Assembly (NCBI GenBank): GCA_016124235.1
Contig: WGOC01000013.1
Location: 310,001 to 374,000 of the forward strand
Length of the DNA stretch: 64,000 bases
Direction of reading: 5' to 3'
From: a bacterium
GTDB lineage: Bacteria; Verrucomicrobiota; Verrucomicrobiia; Limisphaerales; RI-55
The notes below the pieces were generated by a model that did no database searches, was not told where the DNA came from, and saw only the letters and a program-made list of their open reading frames with translations. The position numbers and the translations under genes are program-made. Below, piece by piece: positions 9,419 to 18,012 of the stretch (its first letter is position 1; every line of letters starts with the position of its first letter).

Positions 9419-10780
9419 TCAAATGAGTTTGTCGATGAACAGAATCAGCGCCAAAGCAGTAACCGAGATCACCGTCTCCATCACCGTCCAGGTGCGCAAC
9501 GTTTCTTGAACGGTCAGGCCGAAGTATTCTTTTACCAGCCAGAATCCGCCGTCGTTCACGTGCGAAAGAATCAACGAGCCGGCGCCCATGGCGAGCACGA
9601 GGAGTTCGAGATTGATGCCGGGAACATTAATCGTCACCGGTGCCAAAATTCCGGCGGCGGTGCTGATCGCGACCGTTGCCGACCCGGTGGCCACGCGAAT
9701 CAAAGCCGCCACCAACCAGCCCAGAATGAGCGGCGAAACCGGGGCGCTTTTCGCGATGGCGGCAATTGCGTCACCTGTCCCACTGTAGATCAGAACCTTG
9801 CTGAACGCGCCGCCCGCGCCGATGACGAGCAACACGGACGCGACCGAACCAAGACAGTCTTCGCTGAATCGCAAGATCTGTTCGCGACGAAAACCGCGCG
9901 CAAATCCAAACGAGTAGAAAGAGAACGCCACCGAAAACAGCATCGCAATGTTCGGATTGCCTATGAAGTCCGCCCAGTTTCTTACCGCATTCCCAGTCGG
10001 CAATCGGAGGTCGGCGATGGTGGCCAGAAGCATCAGGACAACCGGCAGAAGGATTGTGAACAGGGCCAACCCAAATCCCGGAGGAGAAATCGTGTGGTTC
10101 GAGTTTTCGGCCACGATTGATTTCGTTTCGTATTCACCCACTTGATCTCGACGAATGATCCAGCCAGCGAGGATCGGACCGGACAGGCAGGCGACTGGCA
10201 CTCCGACGATCAACGCGTAAAGCAGCGTCTTTCCAGTGTCGGCGTGCAGCAATCCGATGGCGGTCATCGGGCCGGGATGCGGCGGCAAAAAGCCGTGCGA
10301 TATCGAAAGCCCGGCAAGCATTGGCAAGCCGAGCCACATCAATGGTGTTTTGGTTTCGCGCGCGATTGTAAATAGAATGGGAAGCAGAAGCACGAGGCCC
10401 ACAGCAAAGAACACCGGCACCCCGATGATCAGCGCGACGACCATCATGCTCCAATGCGTGCGGGTCGGCCCGAGTATCTTGATCAACCGTTCGGCGATCA
10501 CGCGGGCTCCGCCGGATTCGGCGAGCAGTTTGCCGAGAATTGCCCCCAAACCAATGATGGCGGCAATGGAACCAAGGACGCCACCGATTCCATCCGTAAT
10601 GCCTTTCCCAATCTTCTCCAACTCCATCCCAGAGCAAAGACCAACGAAGACTGACGCGATCAACAGCGCGACAAACGCATTGACCTTGAACCGGGCCACG
10701 AGAACGACCAGACCAACGACGGCAACAAGGGCATAGATCAGCAGGCTCGTCGGGTGGCTGAAACCGGGAAGTTGGTTCAT
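9419..10780 (-). CDS. GntP family permease (gluconate / D-serine type)
   Basis: A 453-residue inner-membrane H+ symporter with about 12 hydrophobic segments along its length. Family marks include GGVLGSIAAIIGLGAILGKL near residues 65-85, SHGFLPPHPGPMTAIGLL near 155-172, and the C-terminal AAALIRVATGSATVAIST region, all typical of GntP/GntT/DsdX. This family carries gluconate and related sugar acids, but DsdX members carry D-serine. The neighbours are a D-threonine aldolase-like enzyme, RidA and an M19 dipeptidase, and a DapA-like enzyme lies on the divergent side, so a D-hydroxy-amino-acid substrate is likely but a sugar acid cannot be excluded. The gene is third in a minus-strand run and ends 9 bp before the dipeptidase start. 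The ribosome site is weak. Confidence 0.92.
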   Translation of the reverse strand: MNQLPGFSHPTSLLIYALVAVVGLVVLVARFKVNAFVALLIASVFVGLCSGMELEKIGKGITDGIGGVLGSIAAIIGLGAILGKLLAESGGARVIAERLIKILGPTRTHWSMMVVALIIGVPVFFAVGLVLLLPILFTIARETKTPLMWLGLPMLAGLSISHGFLPPHPGPMTAIGLLHADTGKTLLYALIVGVPVACLSGPILAGWIIRRDQVGEYETKSIVAENSNHTISPPGFGLALFTILLPVVLMLLATIADLRLPTGNAVRNWADFIGNPNIAMLFSVAFSFYSFGFARGFRREQILRFSEDCLGSVASVLLVIGAGGAFSKVLIYSGTGDAIAAIAKSAPVSPLILGWLVAALIRVATGSATVAISTAAGILAPVTINVPGINLELLVLAMGAGSLILSHVNDGGFWLVKEYFGLTVQETLRTWTVMETVISVTALALILFIDKLI

Positions 10781-10880
10781 TCGGTGGGAACAAAACTAAC
10801 CGAAACTTCAGAGCCGGCGAAAGCCGGAAGTCTGTTTGAAGAAACACCGGAATGCCAAACGTTCTGACGCTCGATACTTT

Positions 10881-11990
10881 TCAAATTGTAAGCCGCCGCC
10901 CCCTTGCGCCGATTGGCCAACGATCGACGGCCTGACCGCCATCGATCACGATCGCTTCGTTGTACAGCGCGACCGTCGGGCAGATGTGTTTTGGGACGCC
11001 GTAAAGGCAATCCCCCACGGCGAACCGGTCAGCATGTTGCGTTTCGATGACCAGATGCTCCTCGCTGTGCATCACGAACTTTGCGTCCGGCAGGTTCAGA
11101 AAGCGCACTCGCGGTTGCGGATTTTCCGCCGCGATTGCCTTGTGCCCAAGATCAACGCACAGGCGCTTTGCCGAGGGTTTGCTAACCACCCGGGTCAAGA
11201 CGAGCGCCGCGACTTCAAACGGTAAATCCGGCAACATGTCCGCGTAGCCAAAATCCCATAGCGGATAGGTGCCAGGGCTCAGTTCAATGTCCGAATGCCG
11301 GGCGTGAATCGGAAACGATGGTGTCCCACCCAGGACAACGGTTGGCACCGGCAAACCTTCCTTTAGAAGCCGTTCTCGAAGTTCGCTCACTGCGGCAAAG
11401 CTTTCGTCGCATCGAGCTTTCCGTTCGGCAAGATTCGAGTCGTGAATGTGCCCATCGTAGGCGTGTAAACCGACCGCTGAAAGGCCCGGGAGCGAAGCAA
11501 CCTTCCGATAGAGCGCGATCGCCGATTCCCCGGGCGCAATTCCGGTTCGTTGCATGCCGCAATCAACGTCGAGCAAAACGTTCAAGGACAGATCCGCGGC
11601 GCTCACCGCTCGTGACAATTCCGTAGCGGCTCCTTCGTCATCAACCACCACGGAAATTCGTGTTTCCGGAAAACGACGCACCAACGCAACGAGCCGGCGC
11701 ACATTGGGCCCGACCGGTTGGTAGGCGAGCAGAACATCCGGCACGGAATGGCCGGCTAGCAGTTCGGCCTCGGCGATGGTCGCGCACTTGAATTTTTCGA
11801 CGCCTTCCGCCAGGTGCATGATCACGATCATGCCGGACTTGTGCGTCTTGATGTGCGGCCGCAGGCGTTTGGGATCACCCGCAATCTCGATTGCGCGGCG
11901 GATATTTTGGCCAATCCGATCAGGATAAAACAGCAGTGACGGCGACTCGACCGCTTCCTCGTTTTTGATTTGGTACCAGTCTTCGGCCAT
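10881..11990 (-). CDS. D-threonine aldolase / D-serine dehydratase-like PLP enzyme
   Basis: A 369-residue fold-type III PLP enzyme (alanine racemase-like N-terminal barrel). RPHIKTHKS at about residues 44-52 carries the Schiff-base lysine. VLLDVDCGMQRTG (about 140) and GLHAYDGHIHD (about 174) are barrel motifs of the D-threonine aldolase / D-serine ammonia-lyase family, and GVPKHICPTVALY near the C-terminus supplies the His and Cys of the family's metal site. It acts in the cytoplasm on D-threonine, D-serine or a related D-3-hydroxy amino acid; aldolase and dehydratase cannot be separated by eye. It follows ridA by 28 bp. RidA destroys the enamine made by serine/threonine dehydratases, which tilts the call toward a dehydratase or related eliminating enzyme (inference). 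Confidence 0.88.
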   Translation of the reverse strand: MAEDWYQIKNEEAVESPSLLFYPDRIGQNIRRAIEIAGDPKRLRPHIKTHKSGMIVIMHLAEGVEKFKCATIAEAELLAGHSVPDVLLAYQPVGPNVRRLVALVRRFPETRISVVVDDEGAATELSRAVSAADLSLNVLLDVDCGMQRTGIAPGESAIALYRKVASLPGLSAVGLHAYDGHIHDSNLAERKARCDESFAAVSELRERLLKEGLPVPTVVLGGTPSFPIHARHSDIELSPGTYPLWDFGYADMLPDLPFEVAALVLTRVVSKPSAKRLCVDLGHKAIAAENPQPRVRFLNLPDAKFVMHSEEHLVIETQHADRFAVGDCLYGVPKHICPTVALYNEAIVIDGGQAVDRWPIGARGRRLTI

Positions 11991-12018
11991 GGCGTGGTCG
12001 ATTTTCAGCGAGCAAAAA

Positions 12019-12480
12019 TCAGTTCAACTCAAAGATCGCTTCAATCTCAACGGCAATGTTTCCCGGCAACGAACCCATGCCGACCGCACTGCGGGCACCG
12101 ATTCCATTTTCTGCCCCAAAAACCTCGGCAAACAATTCGCTGCAGCCGTTGATGACTTTGGGATGTTCGCCAAATTCCGCGGTGCAATTGACCATGCCGA
12201 GCACCTTCACGACGCGTTTGACCCGATCCAAACTGCTGAAGTGGTGACGCAAGGTAGCGATGATCGCCAGACCGACCTGGCGCGCGGCGGCTTTCCCGGC
12301 GTCCAGATCCAGATCAGCGCCAACCCGCCCGGTGATAAGACTGCCGTCTGGACGCAGCGGTCCGTGGCCCGACACGTAGGCAAACCGCTCCACCACAACG
12401 ACCGGTTTGTACACGCCGGCGGGTTTGGGAGCGGGCGGGAGTTCGAGGTTCAGTTCCTTGAGTTTGGCTTCCGGATTCAT
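12019..12480 (-). CDS. ridA: RidA/YjgF family enamine/imine deaminase
   Basis: A 153-residue protein of the RidA family, usually a trimer that hydrolyses 2-aminoacrylate and related enamines to ketoacids. The start at 12480 (MNPEAKLKELNLELP) opens the family's usual N-terminus; the frame extends to 12600 but only through non-protein-like sequence. Visible family features are YVSGHGPLRPDG (about 34-45), the central VLGMVNCTAEF, and the closing RSAVGMGSLPGNIAVEIEAI (about 130-149), where the arginine of R-S-A is the conserved active-site residue. It belongs to the longer LPPAPKPAGVYKP subgroup. It is the first gene of the minus-strand run with the D-threonine aldolase-like enzyme, GntP permease and M19 dipeptidase, consistent with detoxifying an enamine made by its neighbour. 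Confidence 0.92.
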   Translation of the reverse strand: MNPEAKLKELNLELPPAPKPAGVYKPVVVVERFAYVSGHGPLRPDGSLITGRVGADLDLDAGKAAARQVGLAIIATLRHHFSSLDRVKRVVKVLGMVNCTAEFGEHPKVINGCSELFAEVFGAENGIGARSAVGMGSLPGNIAVEIEAIFELN

Positions 12481-12646
12481 GAAAACACCGATTCTTAGCA
12501 AACGAGGATGCAAATGAAAACCGGAATGATTGTGCCCAATCGCCCTCACACCCAAAAGAAAAGCTGTCCCGCCGCCAAATTCCTGCACCATAATCGCCAA
12601 CCCATTACATCCGTCGTTTCCAATCCTTGATCTCGAAGTTTAGACC

Positions 12647-13693
12647 ATGCGATCGCAGCCCACCTATCCCGCCAAAATCGAGTCCGACATTCAATTGCTC
12701 GAACTTTTGATCCGACCGTCTGCGGCTCTCATTGAGAGCATACGGCAGATTTCCGGTCCGTTGTTGGTTCTCGGTGCCGGCGGAAAGATGGGACCGACTC
12801 TATGCGTGCTGGCTCGGAACGCCGCACGGGAAGCGGGTCACTCGCTCGCGATTACTGCCGTCAGTCGTTTCAGTGATGTTCAATCTCGGGAATGGCTAGA
12901 GCTGCAAGGCATCAAAACAGTGAGCGCGGACCTACTGGATCGCACCGCCGTTCAGACCCTGCCCGACGCTCCCAATGTCATCAACCTCACCGGTCTGAAA
13001 TTTGGCACCAAAACGAACCCAGCGCTGACCTGGGCGACGAACACCGTTGGCCCCATGCTCATCGCGGAACGATATGCAAAATCACGCATCGTCGCGCTTT
13101 CCACCGGCAACGTCTATCCGCGCGTGCCAGTGGCTGACGGCGGCGCGCGCGAAGATCACGCACTGACGCCCCTCGGCGAATACGCCAACGCCGCCGTCGC
13201 ACGCGAACGCGTGTTCGAATACTTCTCGCAACTCAACGGCACTGCAATGGCGTTAATGCGTTTGTTCTTTGCGGTCGAACTTCGCTACGGCGTCCTGGTC
13301 GACATTGCGCGTCGCGTGTGGGACGGCCAACCCATCGACGTCACCAACGGCTGGTTCAATTGCATCTGGCAGGGCGACGCAAACGAAATGATTCTTCGCG
13401 CGTTCAGTCTCGCGAGTTCGCCCGCCAGCGTCTGGAATCTTTCTCATCCCAAACCGCTCAAAGTGCGAACGGCCGCTGAACAGTTTGGCAAACTGCTTGA
13501 GCGCCCAGTCCATTTCACGGGAAACGAAGCGCCGGACTCATTGATCTGCAATGCCGACAAATTGTGTACCCGGCTTGGCGAACCCGCTACGCCGCTGGAA
13601 ACGGTCATGGAATGGATCGCCAACTGGATCCAACGCGGCGGCACGAACTGGAACAAATCAACCGGCTTCGAGGTCCGCGACGGGAGCTACTGA
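12647..13693 (+). CDS. NAD-dependent epimerase/dehydratase family protein, catalytic Lys not seen
   Basis: A 348-residue extended short-chain dehydrogenase-like protein. The nucleotide-binding loop LVLGAGGKMG (about residues 44-53) and the strand IVALSTGNVYP (about 146) show a Rossmann fold of the epimerase family. The expected catalytic motif Y-x3-K reads YANAAVA here, so the tyrosine is present but the lysine is replaced by alanine; the protein may be non-catalytic or use another residue. The C-terminal part (DANEMILRAFSLASSPASVWNLSHP) looks like the usual substrate domain. It starts divergently from ridA and is followed after 2 bp by the DapA-like gene, so the two are translated together. 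A role in sugar acid or D-amino acid use is inferred from position only. Confidence 0.8.
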   Translation: MRSQPTYPAKIESDIQLLELLIRPSAALIESIRQISGPLLVLGAGGKMGPTLCVLARNAAREAGHSLAITAVSRFSDVQSREWLELQGIKTVSADLLDRTAVQTLPDAPNVINLTGLKFGTKTNPALTWATNTVGPMLIAERYAKSRIVALSTGNVYPRVPVADGGAREDHALTPLGEYANAAVARERVFEYFSQLNGTAMALMRLFFAVELRYGVLVDIARRVWDGQPIDVTNGWFNCIWQGDANEMILRAFSLASSPASVWNLSHPKPLKVRTAAEQFGKLLERPVHFTGNEAPDSLICNADKLCTRLGEPATPLETVMEWIANWIQRGGTNWNKSTGFEVRDGSY

Positions 13694-13695
13694 CA

Positions 13696-14772
13696 ATGAG
13701 CGTGGACGCCAATTCCATCGACAGCTTGCGAACACGACTTCGCGAGGGACTGGTGATTCCAGCTCATCCTCTCGCTCTCACTTCCGCCGGAGAATTTGAC
13801 GAGAAACATCAGCGCGCCTTAACCCGTTACTACCACACGGCGGGTGCCGGCGGGATTGCGGTGGGCGTTCACACAACGCAGTTTGCGATTCGGGAACCGC
13901 AACACGCACTGTTCGAACCCGTGTTAAGACTTGCGGCGGAAACGATCGCTCGTTGCGATCAATCGACCGGCTCGAAGACCATCAGGATCGCCGGCATTTG
14001 TGGACCGACGAAGCAGGCCGTCGCCGAAGCTGCGCTGGCTCGTGAGCTGGGTTACGATGCCGGTTTGCTTTCTCTCGCGGCTATGCCGCATGCCAGCGAT
14101 TCGGAATTGATCGAACACGCTCGACAAGTCGCCAGCGTCATTCCGCTCTTCGGATTTTACCTCCAGCCCGCGGCGGGTGGCCGGCTCCTCTCACCGAATT
14201 TCTGGCGGCAATTTGTCGAGATCCCACACGTCGTCGGCATCAAGATCGCGCCGTTCAATCGCTATCAAACACTCGATGTTATCCGAGCGGTGGCCGAGTC
14301 GGGGCGCGCCGACGAGATCGCGCTCTACACCGGCAACGACGACAACATCGTGGTTGATCTCGTGACAAACTTCGAAATCCCCACGTCCAGTGGAGTTGTT
14401 CACCTTCATTTTGCCGGCGGGCTGCTCGGCCACTGGGCTTGCTGGACCAAACGCGCCGTCGAACTCTTGGCGGAATGCAAACGCGCGCGAACCAGCGGAG
14501 CCATTCCGGCCGCGCTGTTGACCAAAGCGGCGCAAGTCACCGAGGCCAACGCGGCGTTATTCGATGCGGCTAATGGATTCGCCGGCTGTGTTCCGGGAAT
14601 TCATTACATTCTTCAGCAACAAGGCTTGCTCGCAAGCGCACGCTGTCTTGATCCAAACGAAGTCCTCTCACCCGGCCAGGCCGACCTCATCGATCGCGTT
14701 CGCCAGAATTACCCGTGGATGATCAACGACGAGTTTGTGGAGGCAAACCGCGGCGGATGGTGTAGAGCTTGA
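13696..14772 (+). CDS. dihydrodipicolinate synthase family (DapA/NanA-like) aldolase
   Basis: A 358-residue TIM-barrel aldolase of the DapA superfamily, somewhat longer than the usual 290-310. The start is set at 13696 (MSVDANSIDSLRTRL), 2 bp after the stop of the epimerase gene. GAGGIAVGVHTTQF (about 50-63) occupies the place of the GTTGE pyruvate-binding loop, but without the canonical T-T-G-E. FGFYLQP (about 152) supplies the family tyrosine and VVGIKIAPFNRY (about 176-187) the Schiff-base lysine. The active-site lysine and tyrosine are therefore kept, and it should form a lysine Schiff base with a ketoacid. The divergent pyruvate loop argues against lysine biosynthesis and for a catabolic lyase or dehydratase acting on a sugar acid. 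The neighbouring GntP permease fits that idea. Confidence 0.85.
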   Translation: MSVDANSIDSLRTRLREGLVIPAHPLALTSAGEFDEKHQRALTRYYHTAGAGGIAVGVHTTQFAIREPQHALFEPVLRLAAETIARCDQSTGSKTIRIAGICGPTKQAVAEAALARELGYDAGLLSLAAMPHASDSELIEHARQVASVIPLFGFYLQPAAGGRLLSPNFWRQFVEIPHVVGIKIAPFNRYQTLDVIRAVAESGRADEIALYTGNDDNIVVDLVTNFEIPTSSGVVHLHFAGGLLGHWACWTKRAVELLAECKRARTSGAIPAALLTKAAQVTEANAALFDAANGFAGCVPGIHYILQQQGLLASARCLDPNEVLSPGQADLIDRVRQNYPWMINDEFVEANRGGWCRA

Positions 14773-14879
14773 CACTGGGCCGTCAGTAAATCTGAACGTT
14801 CACCAATTACGACAGTCTCAATCGGTTAGCGAATGTAACCTCTCGTCGAACCTGTCTCGGCAAGCATGTGCTACCGAAT

Positions 14880-16502
14880 ATGCCCTCAAAGCGCAGATTT
14901 AGTATTTGTCATACGGCGATCATCCTAGCGCTAGGTTTGTGCGGCACCGGATTCTGGTTGCTTACACGCCCCGATCAGTATCGAGCCACGACCCAAGTTC
15001 GAGTTCGAGAAATCAGAATCGCGCGCGCATTTGGTTCGTTCTTTCCTCAAGAAGAAGAAGAACACATTCGTTCCAATCCGGTCCTCTTACGGGTGATTGA
15101 CGGCGCGAAGCTTGACGAAAAATGGTCCGGAAAATTCGGTGAAGGCAGAATGCTAACAAGATCCAATCTCGTCGGACTTCTGAGAAAGAGAATCGAGGTC
15201 CAGTTTCAAAATGGCACGGGATACTTCGATATCAACTTGACCGACGACGATCCGCGAGAAGCGGCCCAAATCGCGAATCTAGTCGCTGAAAGCTATCGAG
15301 ACTTCATGCGAGAGCAGCAGCAACAACTTAAACTGCAGGGCGTGAAGACCCTTGATCCAAATCCCGAGCTCCCACTTGTGCGGATCGTTTATCTGGCTAC
15401 TCCGCCACTGTCTCCCATCGGACACAGTCGCCTGACCGGTGCGATTCTCTCGTCAGGCGGGGTGATCGTTTTGGCGACAGGAATCTACCTGTTTTTTTCC
15501 GCAGTCCTTTTCAAATCCAAATCACGAGGAAATAACATGCGATACACAGGTGTCCTGACGATTCTCGCGAGTCTTGTTCCTCATCTCGCCTTCGGTTTCT
15601 GGTCTTCGTATGAGGTGAAGTCCGAGGATCTGAAAGAACGGTCTTGGATTATCGTCGCCGGCGTTTGGACAAACGGGCCAGCCGTCGATTTCACGGTGAT
15701 ATTCGATCCGGGCGAAAAGCCCTTTTCAACCGAATACCTGTATCTGAACGTGCTCGATGAAAGCGGAAATCTCCTTTCCACATCGATGCTCAGGAGTGAG
15801 CGAATCAACCATGCCATGCCCGAAGAGTCAGCGACAAGGCTAGGACGCACTTCGCTTTGGAAGAAGGGGCGGGCCGAAGTCTATCGGTTCAAGGTTAATT
15901 CCCGGATGTTGAACAAGTCGCGCCTTGCCTGGCAGTCCGGACCGCCAAACGACGATTTGGGAAACCCAAGCACCGGAGGCGTCGAAGAATGGTGCTACTT
16001 GTCCACGTTGGTTCAGGCATTTGAGAACTCACCCGGAATATCTTCGCCACGTGAACTCCCAGAAATAGCGCCCGCAGCGGATGCCGACCTCTCACAGCGA
16101 CATGCCGTCGAGATCACGGTCCCAACTGGCTTTCGGGCAGCGCTGGATGGTGATGTTTTAGAATACAATTTCAGCGAGCTTCAGAAAACCAATCTGACGG
16201 TTGGTTACAAAATGACCACGGGAGTCGAATGCAGCGCCACTCTCGACTGTGACGGCATTGAACTCCCTCTCTTCTCCAATGAAACCAACGCACTTATCTT
16301 CAGCAATAAAACGAATACATTTTCCCTAAACCCGAAAGACGAACCATTGATGGCCGCCAAACGATGCACTTTCATTTATGAAGTCACCATTTTCGAAACC
16401 GATGTCCCTGTACAACATCAATGGGCGCCCAGAACTGGAAAAAACTTCAAGGTGCTTTGGAAACAGACGTTCGAGATGGAACTCAACAAAAGGCCCAAGT
16501 GA
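14880..16502 (+). CDS. Wzz-like chain-length domain joined in frame to a second exported domain
   Basis: A 540-residue frame with two unlike halves. Residues 1-215: a membrane helix (ICHTAIILALGLCGTGFWLL), a periplasmic part with the Wzz-type features PDQYRATTQVRVRE and DDDPREAAQIANLVAESYRDFM, then a proline-rich stretch (ATPPLSPIGHSR) and a second helix, the topology of polysaccharide chain-length regulators. From residue 220 a new N-terminus appears: MRYTGVLTILASLVPHLAFG looks like a signal peptide and has its own strong ribosome site at 15526-15530. The part after it (about 300 residues) is soluble and of unknown function. Either this is a real fusion or two overlapping products from one frame. 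No Walker motifs of a Wzc kinase are present. An alternative GTG start lies at 14868. Confidence 0.7.
   Translation: MPSKRRFSICHTAIILALGLCGTGFWLLTRPDQYRATTQVRVREIRIARAFGSFFPQEEEEHIRSNPVLLRVIDGAKLDEKWSGKFGEGRMLTRSNLVGLLRKRIEVQFQNGTGYFDINLTDDDPREAAQIANLVAESYRDFMREQQQQLKLQGVKTLDPNPELPLVRIVYLATPPLSPIGHSRLTGAILSSGGVIVLATGIYLFFSAVLFKSKSRGNNMRYTGVLTILASLVPHLAFGFWSSYEVKSEDLKERSWIIVAGVWTNGPAVDFTVIFDPGEKPFSTEYLYLNVLDESGNLLSTSMLRSERINHAMPEESATRLGRTSLWKKGRAEVYRFKVNSRMLNKSRLAWQSGPPNDDLGNPSTGGVEEWCYLSTLVQAFENSPGISSPRELPEIAPAADADLSQRHAVEITVPTGFRAALDGDVLEYNFSELQKTNLTVGYKMTTGVECSATLDCDGIELPLFSNETNALIFSNKTNTFSLNPKDEPLMAAKRCTFIYEVTIFETDVPVQHQWAPRTGKNFKVLWKQTFEMELNKRPK
15526..15539 (+). promoter_or_regulatory. 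internal ribosome binding site and ATG inside the Wzz-like frame
   Basis: GAGGA at 15526-15530 is followed, six bases later, by ATG at 15537-15539 in the same frame as the surrounding gene. This is one of the cleanest ribosome sites in the window, and the codons that follow encode a signal-peptide-like stretch. It would produce a separate 321-residue exported protein ending at 16502. Confidence 0.6.
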
Positions 16503-16520
16503 CGCTTCAAGTAACACCGC

Positions 16521-17810
16521 CTACCCCCGCTCGTCCATTGGCACATAGTGATTGAGCGCCGGCCCCACGTAAATCTGGCGCGGCCGGTAGATGCGCGACT
16601 TCGGATCGTCCATGATCTCCTTGAAGTTGGCGATCCAGCCGGGCATGCGGCCGATTGCGAAGATCACGGTGAACATCTCCGTGGGGATGCCGATCGCGCG
16701 CATCATGATGCCGCTGTAAAAATCCACGTTGGGATAGAGCTTGCGCTCGACAAAGTAGCTGTCGTTCAGCGCGGCTTCCTCGAGCTTGCGCGCAATGTCG
16801 AGCAACGGATCTCTGATGTGCAGTGCCTTGAACAGCGCGTCGCAGGCCTGTTTGATGATCTTGGCTCGCGGATCGTAATTCTTGTAAACGCGATGACCAA
16901 AGCCCATGAGCTTGGTGCCGCTGTTCTTGTCCTTGGCAGCCTCGATGAAACGATCGCCCTTGTCACCGGATCGATGAATCGCCTCGAGCATTTCGATCAC
17001 CGCCTGGTTCGCGCCGCCGTGCAGCGGTCCCCACAGCGCGCAGACACCAGCGGACGCACTGGCGAATAGATTGGCCTGGCTGGACGCGACCATGCGCACG
17101 GTGGACGTGGAGCAGTTTTGCTCGTGATCGGCGTGCAGCAAAAAGATCAGATCGAGCGCGCGGACCACCTCCGGCTGCAGTTCGTATTCGGAATATGGTT
17201 CCGAAAACATCATGTGCAGGAAGTTCGCCGTAAATTTATAAGCCGGTTTCGGGTAAATGATTGGCAGACCGCGCGCCTTGCGATGCGTGAACGCGGCAAT
17301 CGTGCGGACCTGGGAAATCAACCGCGCGGCATGCACTTGGAAACGCTCGCGGCTGGCTGGTCCCATCAGGCCGGGATAAAAGCAACTGCTTGCATTGATC
17401 ATCGCCGAGAGCATGGCCATCGGATGCGAATCCGGCGGGAAGCCCTCGAAGTGGTGCTTCATGTTCTCGTGCAGATTCTGATTGCGTGTGAGCAACTCCG
17501 AGAATTCGCGCATTTGATCGCGGTTTGGCAGGTGGCCGTAGATCAGCAAATAGGCGGTCTCGACGAAGGACGCCTTCTCGGCCAGTTCTTCGATCGGAAT
17601 GCCACGATACCGCAGGATGCCTTTGTCGCCGTCGATGAACGTGATCGCACTCGAACACGAGCCCGTGTTGCCGTAGCCGTCGTCGAGGGTGATGTAACCA
17701 GTGGTCGACCGCAATTTGGAGATATCCACGCCCTTCTCCTGTTCGGTGCCGACAACCACCGGCAGTTCAAAGGACTTGCCTTCCAGTTCCAGTTTTGCCG
17801 TTTCGCTCAT
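16521..17810 (-). CDS. gltA: citrate synthase
   Basis: A 429-residue type II (Gram-negative hexameric-type) citrate synthase, which condenses oxaloacetate and acetyl-CoA at the entry of the TCA cycle. The start [13 protein letters not shown] at 17810 is chosen over an upstream extension to 17894 that is not protein-like. Motifs in order: [16 protein letters not shown] (about 68), [17 protein letters not shown] (about 235-251) and [13 protein letters not shown] (about 274) with active-site histidines, [16 protein letters not shown] (about 311-326) with the third histidine/arginine, and the C-terminal DVDFYSGI-like aspartate region [16 protein letters not shown]. Length is normal for the family. 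The gene is monocistronic on the minus strand, convergent with the Wzz-like gene 18 bp away and divergent from the gene starting at 18013. Confidence 0.97.
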   Translation of the reverse strand: MSETAKLELEGKSFELPVVVGTEQEKGVDISKLRSTTGYITLDDGYGNTGSCSSAITFIDGDKGILRYRGIPIEELAEKASFVETAYLLIYGHLPNRDQMREFSELLTRNQNLHENMKHHFEGFPPDSHPMAMLSAMINASSCFYPGLMGPASRERFQVHAARLISQVRTIAAFTHRKARGLPIIYPKPAYKFTANFLHMMFSEPYSEYELQPEVVRALDLIFLLHADHEQNCSTSTVRMVASSQANLFASASAGVCALWGPLHGGANQAVIEMLEAIHRSGDKGDRFIEAAKDKNSGTKLMGFGHRVYKNYDPRAKIIKQACDALFKALHIRDPLLDIARKLEEAALNDSYFVERKLYPNVDFYSGIMMRAIGIPTEMFTVIFAIGRMPGWIANFKEIMDDPKSRIYRPRQIYVGPALNHYVPMDERG

Positions 17811-18012
17811 AAATTGTGTAGGGACGGTCCGAGGACGTTGTTCCACCGCCGTCGCCGGATAAATTAGGACAAAAATTTGAATCGCACACCCCAAAACCGC
17901 ACCGCCGAAATTGGCCGGAATTACACCGTTAACAACCCTTTCGCCGGCGGCCTCGGCAACGAATGAGTTCCCGCGTGACGCGAATTACGCGTTCTGCCAG
18001 GATCCGGATACC

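Noticed and set aside
8906-10120. A 404-codon open frame on the plus strand
   Set aside because: Antisense to the M19 dipeptidase and GntP genes; composition is reverse-strand-like (Arg, Gln, His).
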